The position numbers and the translations under genes are program-made. Shown one piece after another: positions 11,946 to 22,841 of a stretch of DNA of 64,000 nucleotides. Every line of letters starts with the position of its first letter. Position 1 is the stretch's first letter. The notes beneath the pieces are model-generated. The model was not told where the DNA came from and did not search any database. It worked only from the letters and a program-made list of their open reading frames with translations. The DNA comes from Sesamum alatum (taxonomy: Eukaryota; Streptophyta; Magnoliopsida; Lamiales; Pedaliaceae), in NCBI GenBank assembly GCA_034509735.1, contig JACGWO010000010.1, positions 11,731,193 to 11,795,192 of the forward strand, given 5' to 3'.

Positions 11946-12639
11946 GTGATATGTTTCATTTTTTTTTTTTGTAAATGGTCTAGAATATACTTGTATGTAA
12001 AATTGACATTGAAAACTTTGGTGTTGTTTTTGGTATTTTGTTTGGCATTTTCGGTATATCAGTTATTGTTTCTTTGGGTCTAGAATATACGTGTTTTGAC
12101 ATTTTAGTTGGGATTTGTTATATTGTTTATTATTTCTTTGAAGTTTTGGTTGGTGTTTTGGTATTTTGATTAGAACTTTTGTTATATTGGGTATTGTATA
12201 TATTTTGTTGTATTGATTTTTAAATAGTTAAATTGTCTCATTGTCCTTTTATTTGAGCAGGAGAACTGCAGGTTTGAAGTTGGTGCTCAAAGTGTAAACA
12301 ATGCAATATGACATTCCAAGGACTCACATGTATTTTGATGGCTTTATTTCACTCGATGATAGCTATGTTTGAAAATAATTTACTTTATTTTGTATCCTTG
12401 GAGCTACTGTGGTCGAAAGTTTCTTAGGATATTTTTTGTTGTGCTTTTGTAGTGAGCGCATTAATGTTTTATATTAGACTTATGTATTGAAGTATTACTT
12501 AAACTATATAGTCATTATGGGACTTATTTATGTTAGGCTTACTTTCTTTATGTTTAATATGGACAAGTATTATTGTATTTTTGCAATTTTGAAAACAGGT
12601 TTATAAGCATTTTTAATAGAAAATAAATCATTATAAATT

Positions 12640-13058
12640 ACTACGAGTAAGGAAACGAATTTCTAACAATAACTTTTTGTGACAAACTTGTTATTGTATA
12701 TAAATTTAAAATATTATTCATTTTGAGTTTTAGTGACGATAGTTTTTTCTCATAATACGTATTCGTAATGAAAATACTGTTGTGAGTCATACTTTTAGTA
12801 ACATTTTTTTTTTTGGGAACAATATGAAAACCTCTTGTGAGGACACAATTGTTACTAGAACTATACAATTGTAAGGAATAGTGTTTGTTACGAATACATT
12901 TGTGATGACATACTCAAATTCATTACAAGAACTTTTAGCAATGGGTTTCCATTAGAAACTTAGTAACAACACATTTTCGTTACCAAAAGTATTGGCGATG
13001 AAATTTGGACATATTGTAACGAATACTTTCCTTATGAGATGTAAAGCTTCTTGTAGTG
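12640..13058. repeat. Right subterminal repeat region of the CACTA element
   Basis: The counterpart of the left end, with motifs TTTGTGACAAAC, GTTACGAATAC, GTTACCAAAAG and TGTAACGAATAC within 400 bp of the terminus. The right terminal repeat is 13048-13058. Confidence 0.65.
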
Positions 13059-14308
13059 ACACGAAATCGCGTGAGAGTGTTCCAGATTTATTTTGAAAAA
13101 AAAAAATAGGCGGGCAAATTACTGGTTTTGTTTTCATAGAGTAATTTGCTCATTTGTAATATAGAAAAAGTATGAAGTTGTAGCAGAATCAAAAGTCATG
13201 AGCAGTATTTGTAAAGAAAAGTGAAAACTAGATAATTAAAGCAAAATTGGATAGTGTTTGGGGAAAAAACACTTCTTAAATATGTTTAATTAATTAAAAA
13301 CTATTTTGTCCCCGTGTATTAAAAGATGCTATTTTTTCTTAATACTTGGACTTATCTCTTAATTATAATAGTTATTTTTTCTCAAAAAATAATTTTATTT
13401 CAATTAGTATATCTCATATTTATTTTTTATAAAATAATTATGATTTATATTATTAAATTATTCAATACTAATAGAAAAATGGGACGTTTAATTCAATAAT
13501 GTTCTCATTATGTAATATACTTGTTCATTTATATACAATACATAAACTTGCATGATTGAAAAAAAATATATTTTTTAATTAGTCATAGCAATTTTATTTA
13601 TATTTTCCAATGATTTTAGGAACAATATCATATAATGTAAAATATAAAATATAAAATTTTTAAAATTAAATATTTGAAATTATAAATTTTGTGAGTGATA
13701 AATTATTCAAATTATTTAGAAATTCTAACATCAACTTTAGATGAGCAATTTTAAAAAATAATTAAAAAGTGTAAAATCAAATTGAAATTACTAATGAGGG
13801 TAAAGTAGTTTAAATGAAAGTTGAATTTATATACAAAAATGCCTTCCCCCCTCAAGGTGCTTTCAATTTTTGGTTTAAAAGTATTTATTGTAGCAGTTTT
13901 AAAAACAGCAGTCGATATCCCAAATACCTTAAAAGCGCTATTTAACATTCAGAAGTTGAAAAATACTTTTTTAAAACTCGCACAAATACTCTTATAATCG
14001 AGGAGTTAATTGCATTTGACCGAATCATAATAGGATAAATGTGTATTATTTTATATGTTAGTAGGTGTAAGTATAATTATCCTATAAGCCACTCAATCAT
14101 TTTTCAATCACATGTAAATCTAAGTAGTTTTTTTTATGCAATGCATTGCTAAAAAAGCTTTCTTATTTTTCGCTGTTCTTTATTTTTTGATTTTGTCATT
14201 GAATTCTTTGAGTCACGGTTCTACTCAACTCCAAATAGTAAATATCCATATTAACTTAAAACATGATCCAGTTTAGAATACTCCATTTATGAATTTGTTG
14301 TCCAGTGA
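13059..14308. other. AT-rich DNA, no gene seen
   Basis: Between the CACTA right end and LTR C. AT-rich with short open frames of no recognisable content. The block around 13790-13990 looks like an old MITE-type fragment (AAAAATGCC, TTTTAAAAC), but I cannot define ends or target duplications. Confidence 0.5.
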
Positions 14309-16501
14309 TGTTAGAATAGGTGACTATAAAGTCAATAGGTTTGGCATTTTGTAATCTATTTGACAACTTGATGTAATGTTATATTATGTAATGAATAAAA
14401 TAAGTATTCGTTACCATTGGTACCTTCTTTGTTGTGCTCATTTTTCATATGTTAAAATGATGTTTTACATATATCACAACAAAGCCCACAGACCACGATT
14501 AACAACTCATGTAGTTGGGCCACACATTGGATGGTGGTCATGAAACCAACTGATAAAGAGTTGGGTTTGAATCGTTCCAAGTCGAGAACCTCTAGACAGG
14601 GCATCGAGAGTCCTATAAATATTTGCACCAAGAGTCATATTCATTGGATGAGTGTCGTGTTTCATCGACGATAGGCATGAGAAGCCTATACGATCTTGAT
14701 GGGTTGGTCGACTAGGGTCGAGCCAACTGAACTGACTCGCGGGGATCATCATTTGGAAGCCTTGGAGGCTTGGTCGGCATGATTGGATTTTTCCGGTTCC
14801 GATAGTACGGGAGTAATCCTCAAACTTGAGGAACCATGGCAGTCATGTACACAAGATAGTTGTATCTTGGATATGGCGAGAGGTGATCATTCTGTAAGAT
14901 GATCATTATAAGCCTTGTCCAGTGTAGCTGGAATGTGTAGCGAGGACGGTGGGTTCCAAGAAGAGGATCCGTCCCCTGTTAGTATGTGACAGAGGTATCT
15001 CCTATGCACTTGGAGACACGTTCATGCTGCTTAAACCTGTGGCCACAGTGGTTGGTAAAATAGGAAACGGTTTCCTGTGTCGATGCAATGAGGATGTGTA
15101 GTCTCGAGTATTAAGAAAAGATGCCTAATCAAGGATGGGAACCGACCTCCAATTCCATACCCTAGATTAAGACCGGGAGATGGTAGACGGAAGGACTATA
15201 CCTATACGGAATCGGAGCCTAAATGTTCACGCCAACATTCACCTAATCTCTATTGCCATGGACCGTTGCTAGACGGCCACCCATGGTAACGGGCCTCTGT
15301 TGGACAGGGGCCAAGTCTAGCTAAGGGTGAACTTAAAGGGTCACACACAAATTACCGAGAAGGTGGAAAAATTGACTTGGAGTCAATTTTGGAGGATAAT
15401 TAAGTAATTGGATTACTTAAGAGATTGTCCATTGGATGGACGAGCCGATATTGTATCGGGTCCTCGTTTAATCGATAAATGCGATTTATCGATTAATGTA
15501 GAGAGTCGAGAGATTGGATCTTTTAATTAGATTAAAAGATCAATGGGAATTATTTAAGTAGACCTTGAATTAAATGGGATTTAATTTTGGGTTCGTTGTA
15601 ATTGGATTACAGTGAAACTCGGTCCGTTAAATTTTGGCCCAAGAGGTGTGTTAATTCAATTTTTGGAATAGGAAGAAGTTGGACTTCTTCCCTAAAGTGG
15701 TATGGCCGAAAATTACCACTCTTGAAGGTAAAATTCGGCCATACATGGCCTTGGTGATGTTGACTTGTCCGTTTTGATAAGCGATAAATCAATTCCAATC
15801 ATACCTCTCTCTTTTGGTATGATTAAATCATACCTTTAGAGATGGTAGGCTTGATTGATGAATTAGTGGATTTATTGGAATATATCTAGACATCCTTGGA
15901 TGAATCTAGACACATTCCAATAATCACATTAATTTTGTATATATATGAGTATATACAATCATCAAAGCAAGAGAATTCATTTTTTTTTCATCTTTTTCTA
16001 GAAAAAAGAAGAAAAACACACTTCACTGTTCTCTCTCAACTTTTGGCCCCTCTCTACTCTCTAACAAATCCCTTTTGTTCTTCATTTGATCTTCGATCAT
16101 TTGGAAGAACAAAGAAAGTTTCAATAGTGTTCTAGTTTCTTAAACCAAATCCCCTAGAGCCGTTTTCCTCTAGCAAGGAAAACGTGTATCTCTTCCGGTG
16201 TAGTGTGGTCTACTCTAAAGAATTCATACGTTTGAACTTGGTGAGCATTTTCGAAGAGGAACAACGCCCGTAGCCGTGCAAGCGAGAAAACTGGAAAGGT
16301 AATTTCGGTTTTATGCTTTCGTAGTTTCATTTTCGTTTCTATGCCCTATGTACAATATACGTTTGTTACATCTTACATCGAACGCCCGCTTGAAACCCAA
16401 GGTTACACCCTTTGGATCATGTGATCATTGCTTTTATTTATGCCATTTATTTCGTTTTTCGCTTCCGCTCGCGCTCTCGGGTGGATCCGCTTGTCCCTTC
16501 A
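14309..16501 (+). repeat. Element C 5' LTR (2193 bp)
   Basis: Starts TGTTAGAATAGG at 14309 and ends GGATCCGCTTGTCCCTTCA at 16501, directly before the primer-binding site, so it is a 5' LTR in sense orientation. It belongs to the subfamily ending GGATCCGCTTGT..TTCA shared with D, G, H and fragment F. It contains the palindrome CTGTGGCCACAG (15037-15048) and the conserved CCATGGACCGT...ACGGCCACCCATGG inverted repeat (about 15258-15289). Confidence 0.92.
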
Positions 16502-16503
16502 AG

Positions 16504-16515
16504 TGGTATCAGAGC
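16504..16515 (+). other. Primer-binding site of element C
   Basis: TGGTATCAGAGC, two bases after the LTR end, matches the complement of the 3' end of plant initiator methionine tRNA, the usual minus-strand primer of copia elements. The extended CCCGGTTCG downstream is shared by all copies. Confidence 0.9.
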
Positions 16516-18463
16516 CCGGTTCGATGTAAGGGGCATAGATCTATGTGCTTGGCATGTACAACTTGCTTTGACGGCTTATGAGCATGTGTATATGTATGAA
16601 TATATGAATAAATGTGCTTGTTCATTTGTTTGAATTTGTATGGACATTATACATGCCATTTTATAGATTGGATCTTAAAAATTGCATGTTTATTTTTAGT
16701 TTATTTTATATATTAATGTGCTGAAAATGAAAAATCGAAAATATAAAAAGAATTGAAACGGACAGCAGCGGCAGCAGGCTGCTGCCGACTGCCGGCCGGA
16801 CACTTGCTGGCGGGTGCGGCCGGGCGCACATAAGCTCACGCCTGCGCGCAGCTTGGCCGGCGTGCCTGCCAGCGTGCGTGCTAGCACGGCCGCGCAGACT
16901 GCGCCGCTCGCAGGCCATGCGCGTGGACACTGCGCACAGGCACGCAGGCTGCTGGGCGCCGGGCCAGCGCTGCACAAGGGCGCGCAGGCTGGCTGTCTGA
17001 GTTCGCGCAAAGCCCTATGCGGGCAGCTGGCCAGCAGGCACAATGACTGGGTCGTTTTGTGCCGGTTTTCGATATTTTTCTGAAAATTCGAATTTCTGGT
17101 GATTTCGACACATTTTCTGAAAATGAATTAATTTTGCATATTTGATTTTGGAATTATTGAATAGATCAAATTTGCTTAATTAATTTAGATTTAGTACATG
17201 CATTAGATGCATTGTATATAATGTCTATTAAATTTAATATTTGAATCTTGCGCATTATTTATATATTTATACCTTGTGATGTTGGACATCACATGGATAT
17301 TTTGAATATCCATGATTGAGCATGATTATTTTGTATAATTAAGTTATGTGTGTTAATGGGATCAACATGGGATGATCACAAGAGCCCTAGAACTTATGTA
17401 TGGATGTATGTTATTTACTTATATTTCTATCGGGTGGGGCCTGCGTGCCTCTTGTTTTAAGATTATCATCTCCCATTTTTCTAGCCTCATGATGTTAAGA
17501 CTTGTTTAATTTCCTTTCCATGTACTACTTTCATTTGTAATGAGCATAGATAGTTTTGGTGAGGTTTATTTTTGTAATAATAACAAGCCCATGGAGTCGG
17601 AGGCCGAAGGTGTAACATCAAGGCGTGAAACAAGAAGAGCCACAAGGGCCATTGTAATGACAATAGGTTTATCCCTAATGTAATAGGATAGGACAACCCT
17701 AGACAGACCATAGACTCACTGCGGGCTCAGTAGGTTGCATAGGTTGGGCTTGTGATCATCCTAACAAGGGTATGCTATGTTTTACTGCATGTGGAGTATT
17801 TATTTAACGCTTTATGAATATTGGATGTTTATGCATGCTAAAACATTTAATGTGATGAGGTCTCGGTCTCAAACTCTCATTTGGTTGGACCAAATTAAAT
17901 ATTAGGCCCAGAATGGACTTGGATCAAAATGGTATTTTGATCTTTCCAAGCCTTCCATTCACAGCAATGTGGTGAGGAAGCTACCACTACCGAAGTGTGA
18001 TTTCACGAGTCGTGGCACACTTGGACTAGGGAAAAGCTGTACCGTTATTGTGAACAAAGAGATTGCACTCGTTGTTTTCCTGTCTCACGAGTCATGGGGG
18101 CGATAGTTGAGGCATAGTTTGGTTGATGGGTCGGGCCCAACACCGAGTAACATGGTTCGCTTGGAGTCCTCAGAACCATGCGATTAGGTGAGGAAAAATA
18201 TCTTGGGAATCTCATTGGATGAGAATGATATTGGATATCTCCCATAAGGTTTCTTTCATATGAATCGTAAAAGCGGGGCATGGAGATCACGCTTATGGAT
18301 TCTAAGCCCACTAGGAAATGGTTTCCCGAAACTCCACTTGAGAGTGGTGGACTTTCATATAAATAGTGGGAGGAGGTTAAAGACTAACAGACCATGTCTT
18401 CAACTTGAATAATAATATTACCATCATCTGTTAATTTCCGCTTTACATTTTATAAATGTAGAT
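16516..18463 (+). other. Element C untranslated leader (about 1.95 kb)
   Basis: Non-coding, between primer site and gag. It holds a GC-rich block (16741-17050), then AT-rich DNA, then about 1 kb that is recognisably conserved with the leaders of L, B and I: the block around the CTGCGGGCTCAGTAGGTTGC segment (17715-17735), CACGAGTCGTGGCACAC (18005), GATTCTAAGCCCAC (18298) and TATAAATAGTGGGAGG (18358-18373). Such a long leader fits the Angela/BARE lineage. Confidence 0.8.
16741..17050 (+). other. GC-rich leader block of element C
   Basis: About 300 bp of very GC-rich sequence inside AT-rich DNA, at the same relative position as the blocks of L, B and I. It contains a perfect 7 bp stem GGCAGCA-GGC-TGCTGCC (16770-16786) and other GGCCGG palindromes. 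Long overlapping open frames on both strands here are composition artefacts. Confidence 0.75.
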
Positions 18464-18976
18464 ATGTCTAAGAATCCTTTGACCATGGTACTTGAGACTA
18501 ATAAGTTTAACGGAACGAACTACCCCGACTGGCTAAGAAACTTGAGGATTGTCCTCAGTTTCGAGAACCAAGGGTACGTCTTGGACGAGCCGCCGCCAAG
18601 CGAGTTCCCGGAGGAGTCCACACTAGAAAAACGTTTGACGTTTGAGAAATGACATGAGGACAACCGAAAAGTACGCAGTATCATATTAGCTTCGATGTCT
18701 AACGACATCCAGAAGCAATATGAGAGGCTGGACAACGTCTCCGCCATAATGCTCCGCATGAACGAGGTTTATGCAGTTCCGAACAGGCATATTAGATATG
18801 CCGCCACAAAAGCATTCTTTGGCACCAAGCTAACTGAAGGATCGTCTGTACAAAGTCATGGGGTCAAGAGGTTTTTCCTAGTGGAAAAGCTTGAGGACCT
18901 TAAAGCTGGGTTAACAATGACACGTACATTGACGTGATCCTCGTTTGTTGTAAACTACAACATGAACGAACTTGAG
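18464..18976 (+). pseudogene. Element C gag, 5' part, truncated and broken
   Basis: Starts MSKNPLTMVLETNKFNGTNY at 18464, the conserved Gag N-terminus of this clade (same start in I and, internally, L). It continues through the DUF4219/UBN2-type Gag core (WLRNLRIVL, IILASMSNDIQKQYERLD, RHIRYAATKAFFGTK, VEKLEDLKAG). There is an in-frame TGA at about 18650 and a frameshift near 18912. It stops at the end of the NYNMNELE segment, where it is fused at 18977-18983 to a minus-strand LTR. The nucleocapsid part and all of pol are missing. Confidence 0.9.
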
Positions 18977-19833
18977 ATACGTTTATCCTTCCATCTACTA
19001 TCTCACAGCTATAGTCTTGGGTATGGACATTAGGATGATGGTACCCATTCTTGACTTAAGCCTTCGCTCGTCCACACTAAATGTGACAAGGATCCCATCC
19101 CATTGTTCAATCACTATGGCCACAGATTTATTGAGGACGAGACTTAGACTAAAGCGAGACATTACTGTCAATCCTTTTGACAGGAGATGGATCCTCTCTT
19201 GGGACCTACTGTCCACACAACACATCTTGACTGCAGTAGATAGGTCTTATGAAAACCGAGTCTCTTGACTTGGTAGTCTTTTGCCAAACCTAAGACACAG
19301 GCATGGTGTGTATGTGATCTCAATAGCTCCTCAAGTCTGAGGAACAAATCCATACTGTTGGAATCGGGAATGTAAGTTATACCGACTGACCCTACTTAAG
19401 GTCTTCGATATGAAGATCCCCACGAGTCACCTCACTCAGCTAGCACCCAGCTGGCTGACCCACTAACATTGCATGGACGAACCCCGTACTTGTCGATGAA
19501 ATGCGACTGCAGTTGCTTAGTGCAAGTCTCAAACGGACTCTCGATACCCTAACTCGAGATCCCTTGACTTGGAGTGTTTCAGACTGATCCACAGAAACAG
19601 ATTTCATGAACTTCCATCTTATGCGCAGTTCCAGTTTCTTGGATTGACGTTTCGATCTGTAGGCTTTGCTTGTGCATTGAATAGTTAATATAAAGCAGTA
19701 AGTGAACAAAAACAAAGTATTAAGCCAAATGAATATCACTTTATTATTCATGATAATTATTAAACACTAAAACGTTTCAAACATAGGTTACATAAGCCCA
19801 ATCAAATTGGCTTCACGGTCACCTATTCTAACA
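18977..19833 (-). repeat. Element B 3' LTR, truncated
   Basis: On the minus strand it begins TGTTAGAATAGGTGACCGTG (start at 19833), preceded by the polypurine tract. It runs about 857 bp and is cut at 18977-18983, where ATACGTT is shared with the gag of C. The matching B 5' LTR (37808-39785) is about 1.98 kb, so more than half is deleted. Confidence 0.88.
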
Positions 19834-19844
19834 ATCTCCCACTT
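19834..19844 (-). other. Polypurine tract of element B
   Basis: Minus strand AAGTGGGAGAT immediately before the LTR start. Confidence 0.85.
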
Positions 19845-20690
19845 GACCTAAAGCCAATCACCCATATGCCTAATCCCCATCTTCTCAAGACGCTGCGTAT
19901 GAGCAATTTGTGACATAGGCTTTGTCAACAGATCTGTTGTGTTGTCTGCTGAGCTGGCTCGGTCCATCCGAACGTTACCTCTTCCTATCGTTTCCCTTAA
20001 AAGGTGGTAGCGTCTAAAAATGTGCTTGGATCGGTGATGGGATCTCGGTTCCTTTGCTTGCGATATTGCTCCCTTGTTATCACAGAAGATAACCATGGGC
20101 TCAGTAATGCTAGGCACCGCACCCAACTCTTGGATGTAGTTTCTCATCCAAACTGCTTCTTCGGCAGCTTCTGAAGCTGCTATGTATTCAACTTTAGTGG
20201 TGGAATCAGATGTGGTTTCTTGCTTGGAACTTTTCCATTCTACCACAGCACCATTGAGTCTGAACACATAGCCCGACTGAGACTTGGCATCGTCATCGTT
20301 CGTCTGGAAGCTAACGTCGCTAAAGCCTTCCAAAATTAATTCTCCATTGCCATAAACCAAGAACATATCCTTAGTCCTTCTTAGGTACTTAAGGATGTTC
20401 TTGACTACACTCCAAATGTGCCTCGCCTGAACAGGACGAATATCTACTAGTTACACTCAAGGCGTAACCGATGTCAGGCCTCATGCAGTGGACGTCATAT
20501 AGGATGCTGCCCACGGCAGAAGCATAGGGGATGCCTTTCATCCTTTCAAGCTCCTCATCAGTCTTAGGAGACTGTTTCTTGGATAACTTGATCCCATGCG
20601 TCATGGGAAGGAGACCTCGTTTGGAGTTATCCATGTCAAATCTTTTTAGGATTTTCTCCACATACGAGTTCTGGGTTTGTCCTAACATTG

Positions 20691-20869
20691 ATGGGGACTA
20701 TCCGAAGCTTACAACTCAAAATGGGGGTCCGATTATGAGGGTAAGAGCTAAGAAAATGAACAAAGCTTTGATGATTCTTATTAATGAAATCAACGGGCCA
20801 ATGCATGAGAGATTAATAGAAGGTCCAATGATGAATATTTTTCAAGTAGATGGGCTAGAATGCATCTAA
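20691..20869 (+). pseudogene. Gypsy pol C-terminal tail encoded inside the solo LTR
   Basis: An open frame in the LTR ending at the stop 20867-20869. It contains PIMRVRAKKMNKALMILINE, which resembles the (P)xTRxRAKKxxxALxxL tail found at the C-terminus of many plant gypsy polyproteins. It is only a fragment left by solo-LTR formation. Family recognition is from memory of the motif, so moderate confidence. Confidence 0.6.
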
Positions 20870-21136
20870 ATAGTTGGGCTCAAGGTTTGAAGACTTCATT
20901 TGAAGAAAAGGAGGCCATAAATTCGTCCAATCCACCAAGCCCAAAAAGTGAGACCATTATTTTTGTCTAAATTAGTTTATTTTCAGCATTAGAAGGCCTA
21001 GAGTCATCATAGTAGTCAAAAAGTCATTCTAGTTTTCCTAAGTCATGTTAATGTGATCAATAAGTGTCACTTTAATGCTCATAGAGTTCCAATGGTAGAA
21101 TTAACTCTTGATACCTTTGAGCATCCATTTGAAGCC

Positions 21137-21143
21137 TATAAAA
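21137..21143 (+). promoter_or_regulatory. Putative TATA box of the gypsy solo LTR
   Basis: TATAAAA in the context GAAGCCTATAAAAGGCC, about 260 bp before the LTR end. A consensus plant core promoter element. Confidence 0.6.
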
Positions 21144-22841
21144 GGCCTTGATTATCATTGTAAAACTCAGACTTTGAATTAATATAAACTTTCTTCTTGT
21201 GAGGTTGAATTCTCTTTGTAGAGTTTCAATTGTTTAGAACTTATCAAGATACTTGAGCAATATCTTGTGGCGTTCATCATACCAAGGTTCTTTCAAGCTC
21301 CAGGTACGATCAAACTAGATCATTGATCTGGGATTTTCACTGCCTATTTTTATACGTTTGGTTGGATCACTATATCCAATGGGTCTCACGTCCTATCCGT
21401 ATCAAACATTCTCTTAGATCTGTCCTTGACGATCTGGATGCCTAAAATGTAGGAAGCTTCACCCAAATCCTTCATGAATAATTGCATGGATAACCATGCT
21501 TTTGTGTCACTTAACATTCTAACGTTATTCCCAATGAACAGAATGTTGTCCACATAAAGCACTAGGAACACTATAGAGCTCCCACTGACCTTCTTGTATA
21601 CACAAGGGTCATATTTGTTTTTGATAAAATCATATCCTTGTGACTTCATCAAAGAGAATGTTCCAACTATGGATGCTTGTTTGAGGCCATAGATGGTCTT
21701 TTGAAAACGGCAGACTTTCTGCTCTTCTCCGACAACAGTGAATCCCTCCGGCTGATCCATATAGATCTCTTTCTCAACAAAACCGTTGGGAAATGCCGTT
21801 TTCACGTCCATCTGCCATATTTCATAGTCATACTATGCAGCTATGGCACGCATGATCTGAATGGACTTAGCCATGGCTACTAGCGAGTAGGTATCCTCAA
21901 AGTCGACCACAGGTTGTTAAGTGTAACCTTTCGCCACTAGCCTAGCCTTGAAGGTTGTAACTTCTCCATGAACGCCATTTATGCTTATAGACCCATTTAC
22001 ACCCGACTGGTTTAACGCCTTTGGGTGGGTCTACAAATGTCCACACTTGGTTTGTGCTTATGGAGTTCATTTTGGCTTTCATGGCCTCAAGCCACTTTCC
22101 CGAGTCAATGTCAGACATCGCGTCCCTGTATGTCTTAGGATCCTTATCCAATTGATTGGTCATGCCTAGAAAGCCATACCTCACGGGAGGGCGAGCCACT
22201 CTAGCTGACCTATGAAGGACTGGAACGTTAGTGGTGACTAACGGCGCAGACATGACAGGAGCTGACGGTTCAGGTACCGTGGTTGGCTCCTCGTGAGGTT
22301 GCTCGACATGCCGGGCATGTTGATCCTCGTGAGGTGGCTCGACCCATTGGGTACTTATCCTAAACCTCTAAGTGAGGCATCCGCAGCTTCTGCTGCTGAT
22401 GACTGATTCGTCTCACTTGATTCCTCAAGGAGCAGTTCATCACGTTAGACACCTGTGGGAAAACCTTTTTCCAAGAACACTGCATTCCTCGAAACAAATA
22501 TTCTTTGTTCCAAGGGGTCATAGAAGTAATAATCTGTAATTTCCTTGGGATATCCAACAAACCCGCACAAGTTAGACCTTGATTATAACTTGTCTCCCAC
22601 TAATCTCTTGATGTATGCAGGGCTACCCCACACTCTCAAGTATTTGTAGGAAGCAAGCTTGTCGTGCCATATCCCATATGGTGTTTGGGTCACGGTACTG
22701 GTCGGCACTAAGTTTAGTAACTTGGCTGCTGTTTCCAGTGCGTAGCCCCAAAAAAGACAAGGCAGTTCGATAAAACTCATCATGGATCGGACTACGTCTA
22801 ATAGGGTTCGATTCCTCCTTTTAGAGACGCCATTTGACTGC

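Larger units (their letters stand above)
8957..13058 (+). mobile_element. CACTA (En/Spm-type) DNA transposon, 4.1 kb
   Basis: Begins CACTACAAGAAAAT at 8957 and ends with TTCTTGTAGTG at 13058, the diagnostic CACTA terminal inverted repeat. It is flanked by a 3 bp duplication ACA (8954-8956 and 13059-13061), the expected size. Both ends are packed with short subterminal motifs of the GTAACGAATA/TTGTAACAAA type in both orientations (about 8990-9275 and 12650-13030). The interior has a C-rich, UTR-like stretch at about 10420-10600 and a decayed coding remnant at about 11450-11945. I see no transposase catalytic (TNPD-like) gene, so it is non-autonomous. Orientation is taken from the coding remnant. 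Confidence 0.92.
20689..21404 (+). mobile_element. Ty3/gypsy solo LTR (716 bp), nested in RT of element B
   Basis: TGATGGGGAC...ATCCGTATCA, with TGAT/ATCA ends and a perfect 5 bp duplication AACAT (20684-20688 and 21405-21409). Removing it restores the RT reading across the DRSKRM/LGQTQ point. It contains TATAAAA at 21137-21143 (CCTATAAAAGG). Its first 180 bp encode a protein tail typical of gypsy pol C-termini (RAKKMNKAL, ending at a stop at 20867-20869). This is a solo LTR of an element whose pol reading frame runs into its 3' LTR. Confidence 0.9.
19848..22836 (-). pseudogene. Element B: 3' half of copia pol, broken
   Basis: Minus-strand pol remnant, from RNase H (about 19848-20370: TKVEYIAASEAAEEAVWM, FCDNKGAISQAKEPRS, DLLTKPMSQ) back through RT to the middle of integrase (22583-22790: FWGYALETAAKLLN, YGIWHDKLASYKYL). 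The RT motif reads YVDN (LVLYVDNILFIGN), so the second catalytic aspartate is lost. There are several stops and frameshifts (about 20370-20390, 21812-21940, 22255-22360). A gypsy solo LTR sits in it at 20689-21404, and element L interrupts it at 22842. The coding resumes at 33195, which fixes B as one element split by L. Confidence 0.9.
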
